The notes below the pieces were generated by a model. The model saw nothing but the letters and a program-made list of their open reading frames with translations, was not told where the DNA came from and made no database searches. Shown piece by piece: positions 53,463-61,485 of a DNA stretch of 64,000 nt. Position numbers and translations under genes: made by a program. Numbering within the stretch: position 1 is the first letter of the stretch; every line of letters begins with the position of its first letter. Origin of the DNA: Microbulbifer thermotolerans (lineage in GTDB: Bacteria > Pseudomonadota > Gammaproteobacteria > Pseudomonadales > Cellvibrionaceae); assembly GCF_900112305.1 (NCBI RefSeq), contig NZ_FOKT01000003.1, positions 1-64,000 of the forward strand, written 5' to 3'.

Positions 53463-55976
53463 ATGGCTTTCAGAAAAACCTCCGGTAGTTACCGCGCTTT
53501 TTTTCGCGCTTCGTCCTCTCTGGGTATATTCCTCGCCGCCACAATACTCAGCGCCTGTAGCGGCGGCAGCGGCCAGGAAACCGAAGAACAACCCAACACC
53601 AATCCCGGCAGCGGCGGCGCCAGCTATTCCGGCCCGGCTCCGGAAACGGAAGATGTACAGCAGTATAAGTTTTACATCTGGGACAATCTGGCAGCGGACA
53701 ACCGCTGCGGCGGCTGTCATATTGAGAATAACCAGAGCCCGCGCTTCGTGCGCGGCGACGATATCAATATCGCCTACAACGAAGGCCGTGAACTGATAAA
53801 CCTGTCGCAACCGGCGGAGTCGCGCCTGGTGACGAAAGTTGCCAGTGGGCACAACTGCTGGCTGGCCAGTGCCAGCGCCTGTGCGGAGATTATCACCAAC
53901 TATATCGAGGACTGGGCGCAGGCCAGTGGTAGTTTAAAAAATACCATACAGCTAACTGAGCCCGTGGAACGCACGGTAGGCGAGAGCAAAAGTTTTCCCG
54001 CAGACGGCGGCAACTTTTCCACCACCGTCTACCCTCTGCTGCGGAATTACTGTGCCAGCTGCCACAGTGAAGATGCCGGCACGGCGCAACAGCCCTATTT
54101 TGCCAGTGAAGACATCAACCAGGCCTACGAAGCGGCCAAGAGCCGCATGAACCTGGACAACCCGGCGGCATCCCGCTTCACCGTGCGCCTAGGAGAAGAG
54201 TTCCACAACTGCTGGAGCGACTGTGAAGACGATGCAGTTGAGATGACAGCGGCTATCCAGGCTTTCGCCGACGCCATACCACTGACCGCAGTGGACCCCG
54301 ACTGGGTGATCAGTAAGGCACTGCTGATGACCGACGGCGTTGTTGCCAGCAGCGGTGGCCGCATTGAGAACAACGCAATCGCCCTCTACGAGTTTAAAAC
54401 CGGTAGCGGCACCACCGCCTTCGACACCTCCGGTGTCAATCCCGCCATCGACCTGACCCTGACCGGTGATTACGAATGGTTGGATTCCTGGGGCGTTCAG
54501 CTCAAGGGCGGCAAGGCCCAGGGCGCCACTGCCACCAGCCGCAAGCTGTACGACACACTGACCGCCACCGGCGAATACACCATCGAGGCCTGGGTGGCCC
54601 CGGCGAATGTTTCCCAGGAGGGTCCGGCGCGCATCGTCAGCTACTCTGGCGGCAACGATATTCGCAATTTCACCCTCGGCCAGGTGGAATACAGCTACAC
54701 CTTCCAAAACCGCAGTGACAGCACCGATGCAGACGGTATGCCGATGCTGGCTACGGAAGATGCGGCCCAGCGCGTGCAGGCAACCCTGCAACACGTGGTC
54801 GCCACCTACGACCCCATCGACGGCCGCAAACTGTATGTCAACGGCGAGTACACCGGAGACGCAGACCCAGCCGAAGCGGACCTCCTCAGCACCTGGGACG
54901 ACACTTTCGCACTGGTTCTGGGCAGCGAGGTGTCCGGAGACAATGTGTGGGAAGGCTCGGTTCGCCTGCTGGCGATCCACTCCCGCGCTCTTTCCCCGGA
55001 GGATATCCTCACTAACTACGAAGTGGGCGTGGGCCAGAAATACCTGCTGCTGTTCAAGGTGGAGGAGCACACCGACATACCGAAAAGCTACGTGATGTTC
55101 ACCGTGCAGCAGTTCGACAACTACGGCTACCTGTTCAGCGAACCCACCTTTATCAGCCTGGACGAAAACGCCGATCCCACCGGTATTGCCATCGAAGGCA
55201 TGCGCATCGGCATCAACGGGCGCGAGGCGGAAGTGGGCCAGGTGTGGGCGAAGCTCTCCACAACGATCGACGACAGCTATGTGCCGGGCGCCGGGCAGAA
55301 ACTGTCCCGACTCGGCACCATCGTCACCCTGGATAAAGGGCCCGACTACGACGAATTCTTCCTCACTTTCGAGCGCCTTGGCAGCGCGACCTTTAGCCGC
55401 GTGGAACCCACACCGACGCCGCCCGCCGAGCCGGCGGATCTGGACCCGCAACCCAGGATCGGTCTGCGCCGCTTTGAACAGATACACGCAACCCTGTCCA
55501 AAGCCACCGGGGTATCCAGAGCTCATCCCGATGTCCTCGACACCTGGGAGACCATCAAGCGCCAGCTGCCGGTGGAGAGCGATATCCGCGGTTTCCTGGC
55601 CGCGCAGCAGATGGGTATCACCCAGCTGGCGGTGAAATACTGCAGCGTGCTGGTGGATTCAAGCAGCCTGCGCAGCAGCTACTTCCCCGGCTTCGACTTC
55701 AGCGCGCCCATCGGCAGCGCCTTCGATACCGCCGCCAAGCGCGCGCAAATTATCGACCCATTGATCGAGCACCTGCTCGGCCACGAGATGACCTGGCCCG
55801 ACGGAAACCACTCGCAGTTGGCGGTTGCACCGGACCTGACCGAAGTGGAAACCGAGCTGAATAACCTGATCGACAAGATGGAAAACTGCAGCGGTGACTG
55901 CGGCAACCGCACTGAAACCACGGTCAAGGCGGTGTGCGCCGCGGCCATGGGCAGTGCGATGACACTGATTCATTAA
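53463..55976 (+). CDS. LamG-domain lipoprotein with two cytochrome-like repeats
   Basis: This 837-residue lipoprotein has lipobox LSACSGGSG near residue 34. Two similar cytochrome-like units follow: CGGCH (near 81) with RLVTKVASGHNCW, and CASCH (near 197) with RFTVRLGEEFHNCW. Next comes a LamG/concanavalin-like domain (about 300-510, YTIEAWVAPANVSQEGPARI). A C-terminal region (about 650-837, RRFEQIHATLSKATGVSRAH) resembles domains that partner with DUF1501/DUF1585 proteins. ATG 53463 is preceded by a GTG directly after the previous stop. Probably a surface-exposed electron-transfer or carbohydrate-binding protein. Confidence 0.72.
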   Translation: MAFRKTSGSYRAFFRASSSLGIFLAATILSACSGGSGQETEEQPNTNPGSGGASYSGPAPETEDVQQYKFYIWDNLAADNRCGGCHIENNQSPRFVRGDDINIAYNEGRELINLSQPAESRLVTKVASGHNCWLASASACAEIITNYIEDWAQASGSLKNTIQLTEPVERTVGESKSFPADGGNFSTTVYPLLRNYCASCHSEDAGTAQQPYFASEDINQAYEAAKSRMNLDNPAASRFTVRLGEEFHNCWSDCEDDAVEMTAAIQAFADAIPLTAVDPDWVISKALLMTDGVVASSGGRIENNAIALYEFKTGSGTTAFDTSGVNPAIDLTLTGDYEWLDSWGVQLKGGKAQGATATSRKLYDTLTATGEYTIEAWVAPANVSQEGPARIVSYSGGNDIRNFTLGQVEYSYTFQNRSDSTDADGMPMLATEDAAQRVQATLQHVVATYDPIDGRKLYVNGEYTGDADPAEADLLSTWDDTFALVLGSEVSGDNVWEGSVRLLAIHSRALSPEDILTNYEVGVGQKYLLLFKVEEHTDIPKSYVMFTVQQFDNYGYLFSEPTFISLDENADPTGIAIEGMRIGINGREAEVGQVWAKLSTTIDDSYVPGAGQKLSRLGTIVTLDKGPDYDEFFLTFERLGSATFSRVEPTPTPPAEPADLDPQPRIGLRRFEQIHATLSKATGVSRAHPDVLDTWETIKRQLPVESDIRGFLAAQQMGITQLAVKYCSVLVDSSSLRSSYFPGFDFSAPIGSAFDTAAKRAQIIDPLIEHLLGHEMTWPDGNHSQLAVAPDLTEVETELNNLIDKMENCSGDCGNRTETTVKAVCAAAMGSAMTLIH

Positions 55977-56007
55977 TTGCGATCGGATACCGATCCCAAA
56001 GCAGAGA

Positions 56008-56027
56008 GGGCCTGTCACAACAGGCCC
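56008..56027 (+). repeat. Intercistronic hairpin
   Basis: GGGCCTGTCACAACAGGCCC, a strong stem with no T tract, lies between the LamG lipoprotein and the Tat protein. It may tune expression within the operon. Confidence 0.5.
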
Positions 56028-56078
56028 GCGCAATACCCAATCACCGCCACCGCGGATGCAAAAATCCGGACAGCAACT

Positions 56079-57638
56079 ATGAGCAAGAAAAAACACTTTG
56101 ATCTGGACCAGCCCCTGCGCCATCCTGACCACCGCCGACCGACAACCCGACGCGAATTTATCGCCCAGGGCTTTCGCGCCGGCTTTGCTACCGTACTCGG
56201 CGGTTCGGTTTTCAGCCTGTTCGCCAACCCACGGCAAGCGCAGGCTGCGCTTTCCGATGACCTTCAGGATATGCGCAACGTATGTGGCCTCGATGGCAAC
56301 GGCGAGTCCAAAATACCCTTTATTTGCTTCGATCTAGCTGGCGGTGCCAATATCGCTGGCTCCAATGTGTTGGTAGGCAAACAGGGGGGGCAACTGGATT
56401 TCCTCAGTACCGCAGGCTACGTCAAGCAAGGGCTGCCCGGTGACATGGCGCCTTCGGTAAGCAACACTCTGATCAATACCGATCTGGGCCTCGCTTTCCA
56501 CAGTGACAGCGCCATGCTGCGCGGTATCCTCGACAAAATCGCCGCCGGTACCGCCGCGGCCACCAACGGCGCCGTAATTCCAGCGCGCTCAGAAAACGAC
56601 ACCGGCAACAACCCCCACAACCCCATGTACGGCATCAACAAAGCCGGCGCCAACGGTGAACTGCTTGCCCTGATCGGCTCCAGCAGCAGTGAATCCGGCG
56701 GCAACTCCCAGGCACCGGCATCGATGATTGATCCACAGGTGCGCCCCACCAAAGTGGACCGCCCCTCCGATGCCACCGGTCTTGTGGACGTGGGGGACCT
56801 GGTCGGCCTGCTGAGCCAGGAAGATACGGTGGCGGTTATGGAGTCCATGTACCGCATCTCCGACTCCAAGCTCAAGCGGGTCAACACCCAGGTCACCGCC
56901 GATGCCACTATCAAAGAAATGGTGCGCTGCGGCTACCTGAAAAGCGCCGATATGGCCGACCGCTTCGGCAACCCCAATATTCTCAACCCGGAAGCAGACC
57001 CGGATATCGTTGGACCCGCGGGGATATTTACCAGTGCCGAGTTCAACAACGACCGAGAATTCCGCAAGACCGCTTCGGTCATGAAGCTGGTAATCGACGG
57101 TTACGCCGGCGCCGGCACTATCACCATGGGCGGCTACGACTACCACACCGGTGACCGCGCCACCGGCGAAATCCGCGACCTGCGCGCCGGCCGCTGTATC
57201 GGCGCCTGCCTGGAATATGCCGCGCGCAAATCAAAACCGTTAATGATCTACATCTTCAGCGACGGCTCGGTATCCTCCAACGGCATGATCGACGACTCCC
57301 CCGACGGCCGCGGCAAAGGTGTCTGGACCGGTGACAACCAGCAAACTGCGGCTTCATTCTTCCTGGTCTACAACCCAACAGGCCGACCGCAACTGCTCGG
57401 CGGTTCCGCCGACGAACAAGCGATTCACCAGCAACTCGGCTACATGCGTGCCTCCGGAGATGTAGAAACGGCGTCCAGCCCGGCGGCAAACAATGTTAAC
57501 CTGCTGGTGGAGACGGTGGTGTTGAACTATATGGCGCTGCACGGTGAGCAAGGCAATTTTGCCAGTCTCTTCCCCAGCCACGGCCTCGGTAACGCCACCC
57601 TGATGGACGCCATGACCGCTTTTGAACCGATTGTTTAA
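56079..57638 (+). CDS. Tat-exported DUF1501-like protein
   Basis: The 519-residue protein has a twin-arginine signal: TTRREFIAQGFRAGFATVLG, followed by a hydrophobic stretch and ANPRQAQAA. The mature part has the pattern of DUF1501/alkaline-phosphatase-like exported proteins: PFICFDLAGGANIAGSNVLV, LGLAFHSDSAMLRGILDKIA, GGYDYHTGDRATGEIRDLRA and MIYIFSDGSVSSNG. Tat export suggests a folded or cofactor-bearing protein. ATG 56079 is chosen at the Tat signal; the open extension is intergenic. It shares the TAATG stop-start with apbE. Confidence 0.72.
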   Translation: MSKKKHFDLDQPLRHPDHRRPTTRREFIAQGFRAGFATVLGGSVFSLFANPRQAQAALSDDLQDMRNVCGLDGNGESKIPFICFDLAGGANIAGSNVLVGKQGGQLDFLSTAGYVKQGLPGDMAPSVSNTLINTDLGLAFHSDSAMLRGILDKIAAGTAAATNGAVIPARSENDTGNNPHNPMYGINKAGANGELLALIGSSSSESGGNSQAPASMIDPQVRPTKVDRPSDATGLVDVGDLVGLLSQEDTVAVMESMYRISDSKLKRVNTQVTADATIKEMVRCGYLKSADMADRFGNPNILNPEADPDIVGPAGIFTSAEFNNDREFRKTASVMKLVIDGYAGAGTITMGGYDYHTGDRATGEIRDLRAGRCIGACLEYAARKSKPLMIYIFSDGSVSSNGMIDDSPDGRGKGVWTGDNQQTAASFFLVYNPTGRPQLLGGSADEQAIHQQLGYMRASGDVETASSPAANNVNLLVETVVLNYMALHGEQGNFASLFPSHGLGNATLMDAMTAFEPIV

Positions 57639-58660
57639 TGACCAGAGTTTTTCAATATTTATTGCTGTGCTGTGCCCTCTTGCCCTATGCGACGCCGTCG
57701 CTGGCGGAATGGCACTATGAAAAACAGGCCATTATGGGCACCGAGGTGTCGGTGCAGCTATGGCACGAAGACAGCCAACAGGCTGAGCAATTGATCGACC
57801 AGGTCATGGCGGAATTCCGCCGCCTGGACGACGAGCTGTCCCCTTTCAAACCTACAAGCGAGCTTTCGCGGGTCAACCGCGAAGCCGCTAAGGGACCGGT
57901 AAAAATCTCCGCGGAACTCACAGCGCTGATCGACAAATCCCTCTGGTACAGCGACCTCACCGGCGGCGCCTTTGATATCAGCTTTGCCACCCTTGGCAAA
58001 CACTACGATTTCCGCAACAAACAACGGGCCGACGAGCAGCTGACCGAGTCACTGCTGGAAGCGCTGAACTACCGCCACCTGCACCTCGATAAAAACACGC
58101 ACACTCTGCGATTTGGTCACGAAAAGACAAAAATCGATCTGGGGGGCATTGCCAAGGGCTACGCGGTGGACAGAGCCGTTGCCATTCTGAAAGCGGCCGG
58201 CGTCTGCTGTGCCAGCGTCAGCGCTGGTGGCGACTCGCGCATGATCGGCGACAAACGCGGCCGACCCTGGCTGGTGGGCATACGTCACCCCCGCGACAAA
58301 AGCAAGAATGCGGCGGTGATTCCCCTGACGGATACCGCCATTTCCACCTCCGGTGACTACGAACGCTATTTTATCGACGACAGCAACACCCGCGTGCACC
58401 ACATATTCAACCCGGCCACCGGAAAACCCGCGGACACCACTGCCGGTAGCAGCGATAAGCTAATCAGTGTCAGTATTATCGGTCCGCGCGGTTTCGACAC
58501 CGACCCCCTGTCCACCAGCGTCTTTGTACTGGGCAAAGAAAAAGGTCTGGCACTGATCGACCGGCTGCCGGGTTTCGAGGCAGTAGTCATCGACAGTAAC
58601 AGGCGCCTCTACTTCAGCCGCGGCCTGGACAACCCGCAATCGGCCAACGCAAATCCATAA
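57638..58660 (+). CDS. apbE: FAD:protein FMN transferase
   Basis: The 340-residue exported enzyme attaches FMN from FAD to Ser/Thr of target proteins. Features are a signal peptide (YLLLCCALLPYATPSLA), AIMGTEVSVQLW, KIDLGGIAKGYAVDRAVAIL, SAGGDSRMIG, TAISTSGDYERYF, HHIFNPATGKPADT and the Mg-binding DTDPLSTSVFVLG. It overlaps the stop of the Tat protein and closes the rightward operon. Possible local substrate: the DUF3570 barrel with its DMISGAS sequence. Confidence 0.92.
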   Translation: MTRVFQYLLLCCALLPYATPSLAEWHYEKQAIMGTEVSVQLWHEDSQQAEQLIDQVMAEFRRLDDELSPFKPTSELSRVNREAAKGPVKISAELTALIDKSLWYSDLTGGAFDISFATLGKHYDFRNKQRADEQLTESLLEALNYRHLHLDKNTHTLRFGHEKTKIDLGGIAKGYAVDRAVAILKAAGVCCASVSAGGDSRMIGDKRGRPWLVGIRHPRDKSKNAAVIPLTDTAISTSGDYERYFIDDSNTRVHHIFNPATGKPADTTAGSSDKLISVSIIGPRGFDTDPLSTSVFVLGKEKGLALIDRLPGFEAVVIDSNRRLYFSRGLDNPQSANANP

Positions 58661-59046
58661 CCCATTGTCATCATAAGAAAATTGCCAACCGGATCACGCC
58701 AGTTACATGATCCCCTGAGATAATTTACATCGTGCACTCCCGTATCAGGATTGGGCGCAACGGATTGGCTGCTGATACTCTCCTGCTGGCGTAGGGCCTG
58801 TCTCCCGGCCCTGATAACACAATGCGACAAGACAGGCCAAAAAGATGAAGTATTCAATCAGTGACAGCGACGCCGTCAACAGTGCCGAGAGCGCACCATA
58901 CGCAAGAGGGCAAGACCCTTGCGCTGCAAAACAACCCGCGCTGGACCTGTAAAGTTATAGAGACTGGGCACCAACATAAAAACACAACGGATTTCCACGA
59001 TAATTGCCTGCCAACAGGCCGTAAAACATTCTTGAGAAGACCGCAC
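58661..59046. other. Intergenic region between apbE and the TPR operon
   Basis: 386 bp without a supported gene. The compact GGGCCTG...CGGCCC segment near 58794-58814 lacks a T tract. The promoter of the TPR operon is presumably in the 3' half. Confidence 0.45.
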
Positions 59047-59580
59047 ATGCGACGCTGTATCCAATTTCTGTTTTCTTGCCTCACTCTTTGCTCGGGTATT
59101 GCGGGCGCTCCAGTAGTCGCCGAGGAGGACACCTTTCCCGCCGATAAGCTGGAAGATCTCAAACAAAATGTGCTGAAACTGAACCGGGACCTGCTGATCC
59201 TCGAAGAAGACCTGCTCTACCCGGCACAGAGCCAAGTGGCCTTTTACGTTTCCGTCGACGTGGGAGAGTATTTCAAGCTGGATGCGGTCAAACTGCATAT
59301 TGATAACAAACTCGTCGCCAGCCACTTGTACACCGACCACCAACGCAGTGCGCTGATCCGCGGCGGCATACAGCCCCTCTACAAAGGCAATCTGAAATCC
59401 GGCGACTACACCATCTCCGCCTTTTTTACCGGCATAGGCCCGCAAGGGCGCGAATACAAGCGCGCGGCCACGCTGGAACTGGAGAAAACGGATGAGCCGG
59501 CAGTGATAGAACTGCGCATCGCCGATGCCAGCGGCAAGCAGCAGCCGGAATTCGAACTGGTGCAGTGGCCGGCCCCCTGA
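59047..59580 (+). CDS. Exported hypothetical protein, start of TPR operon
   Basis: The 177-residue protein starts MRRCIQFLFSCLTLCSGIAG, with a signal peptide cleaved near VVAEED. A short coiled coil follows (ADKLEDLKQNVLKLNRDLLI, LEEDLLYPA), then a beta-sandwich-like domain (VAFYVSVDVGEYFKLDAVKL, LKSGDYTISAFFTGIGPQGR, EYKRAATLELEKTDEPAVIE). The family is unknown to me. The open frame extends upstream, but the ATG at 59047 begins the signal. It lies 6 bp ahead of a large TPR gene, so the products probably act together in the periplasm. Confidence 0.7.
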   Translation: MRRCIQFLFSCLTLCSGIAGAPVVAEEDTFPADKLEDLKQNVLKLNRDLLILEEDLLYPAQSQVAFYVSVDVGEYFKLDAVKLHIDNKLVASHLYTDHQRSALIRGGIQPLYKGNLKSGDYTISAFFTGIGPQGREYKRAATLELEKTDEPAVIELRIADASGKQQPEFELVQWPAP

Positions 59581-59586
59581 TTCACC

Positions 59587-61485
59587 ATGCTGTACCGACC
59601 TCTCTCCCGCGTTTTTTCCCTGACAGCGGCCCTGCTCGCCGCTGCGGCCCCGCTCGCCGCCGAGGCGCCGAAAAAGTACTCGCAGGCGCAAGACATGGCC
59701 TACGGAGCCGTCCTCTACGAATATTTTCAGGGCAACTATTTCGACGCGCTCAGCACACTGCTGGTGGCCCGCGAGCGCGACGCCATCAAAGTGCACAGTG
59801 ACAACGCCGCCTTAATCGAAGGCGGTATCAGCCTCGGCTTCGGCCTGCGCCAACGCGCGGCGACGCTGTTTGAGCAGCAGTTGCAAAACAGTGACGGCGA
59901 CAGCGAGACCGATGCGCGCCTCCGCCGCGTGGCCTGGCAGAAGCTGGCGGAACTCAATTACCTGCAAGGCGATTGGCCGCTGGCCGCCGAGCAGTTGCAA
60001 AAATCCGGCGCCGCATCCGAGTCCGGGCTGGAATTGAATCTGGCCCTGCGGCGGGGCGATTTTGCCGCGGCGGAAGTAGCGCTAAAGGCGAAATCACTAT
60101 CTCTCGAACAGCGGGTGCTGGGTAATATCAACCTGGCGGCGGCCCTGGCGAGGGAGGGACAACTGTCCGCCGCCGCGGCGCGCTACACCCAGGCAGCCAA
60201 ATTGGCGCGGCGCGGTGACGACTCCGAGGAAATGCGCGTACTGGCCGACAAGGCGTACACCGGTGCCGGCTACGCCTATGCATTGCAAGAGCAACACAGC
60301 GAAGCGATGGAAGCCTTCCGCCAAGTGCGCCTGCAAACCCCCTGGGCCCGCCGGGCTTTGCTGGGACTGGGTTGGTCGGCCATCAACAGCGGGCAATACA
60401 AAGCCGCGGTCGACGCACTGCAATACCTGGTAGACAACCACGGCGACTCCGCAGCCGCGCGCGAGGCCATGGTGGCCCTGCCCTACAGCTACGAGCAGCT
60501 CCAGCGCCCGGGTAATGCCCTGGCCGCTTACCACAGCGCCGAGCAGCATTACCACGCGGTGCTGACCGAACTCGAGCAACTGCAAAACAGCATAGCGTCG
60601 ACAGAGTTCGCCGCCGCAGACGGTGTCGCGCAGCGCTATGGCTGGCTACAGCTGGCGGAAGCGCCGCCGCTGGTACAAGACAACCGCCGCTACCTGCGCC
60701 CGATACTGCAAAGTGACAAGTTTCAATTGCGCCTGTCGGAACTGCGAGACCTGCGCCAGCTTTCACAGGTGATTGAAGCTTGGCAGGAAAAACTGCCGCA
60801 TTTCGCACACCTGATCGACGCGCGTGCGCAGCGCCACCAGACCATTGTCGAGAACTACCACAGCGCCCAGTTCGACCAACAAATGCAAATCGCTGAACAG
60901 CAGTATCACCAGCTGGACGAGTTCCTGGGCCGCATCGAAAAAGACCGCGACGGCCTGGCCCTTCTGGCCGCGCAAGAGAGCGAAGACAGCGAAATGCTGT
61001 CACTGCTCAGGCGCGCCGAAGAAAATTACAAAGTATTGGAAAGGGCCGGTAGAGCGCGGGAAAGTCAGGGAAAAACGCTCGCCCGCGCGCGCGGCATCCT
61101 GCTCTGGCAGGCGAGTGAAGACTACCACCACAACCTGTGGCAACAGCGCAAACAGCTGCTCAAACTGGACGAACAACTGCACCAGGCGGAGCGCCAGCGC
61201 CGCAACACCGACCTCGTCGCCCGGCGCGCGCCCCAATTGAACCGACTGCATGCGCAGGTCTCCGAAGCGGGGCCACAGCTGAGCGCACAGCGCGCGGCTA
61301 TCACCAGAGCCGCCGATCTGATTGAAGCCTCCATCCGCAAAGACGTGATCGCCGAACTGCAGCGGGAACGCTCCCAGGTTCAGCAGTACATGGCCCACAG
61401 CCGGTTGGCCATTGCGCGCCTGCAGGACGCGGCCATGCAGGCCGGGCCCGCGGCCGAGACACAGGAGGGCGGCGAAGATGAATAG
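59587..61485 (+). CDS. Periplasmic TPR and coiled-coil protein
   Basis: The 632-residue protein has a signal peptide (SLTAALLAAAAPLAAEA). Helical TPR-like repeats fill residues 30-320 (YGAVLYEYFQGNYFDALSTL, QKLAELNYLQGDWPLAAEQL, AYTGAGYAYALQEQHSEAME, LLGLGWSAINSGQYKAAVDA). A long charged coiled coil runs from about 340 to 620 (EKLPHFAHLIDARAQRHQTI, RKQLLKLDEQLHQAERQRRN). It is likely a scaffold for an envelope complex. It overlaps the next TPR gene by 8 bp. Operons with two such TPR proteins sometimes precede ExbB/ExbD/TonB-type energising genes; these would lie beyond the window. Confidence 0.75.
   Translation: MLYRPLSRVFSLTAALLAAAAPLAAEAPKKYSQAQDMAYGAVLYEYFQGNYFDALSTLLVARERDAIKVHSDNAALIEGGISLGFGLRQRAATLFEQQLQNSDGDSETDARLRRVAWQKLAELNYLQGDWPLAAEQLQKSGAASESGLELNLALRRGDFAAAEVALKAKSLSLEQRVLGNINLAAALAREGQLSAAAARYTQAAKLARRGDDSEEMRVLADKAYTGAGYAYALQEQHSEAMEAFRQVRLQTPWARRALLGLGWSAINSGQYKAAVDALQYLVDNHGDSAAAREAMVALPYSYEQLQRPGNALAAYHSAEQHYHAVLTELEQLQNSIASTEFAAADGVAQRYGWLQLAEAPPLVQDNRRYLRPILQSDKFQLRLSELRDLRQLSQVIEAWQEKLPHFAHLIDARAQRHQTIVENYHSAQFDQQMQIAEQQYHQLDEFLGRIEKDRDGLALLAAQESEDSEMLSLLRRAEENYKVLERAGRARESQGKTLARARGILLWQASEDYHHNLWQQRKQLLKLDEQLHQAERQRRNTDLVARRAPQLNRLHAQVSEAGPQLSAQRAAITRAADLIEASIRKDVIAELQRERSQVQQYMAHSRLAIARLQDAAMQAGPAAETQEGGEDE

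Noticed and set aside
54189..55526. 445-codon leftward ORF
   Set aside because: Antisense to the LamG lipoprotein; no recognisable protein features.
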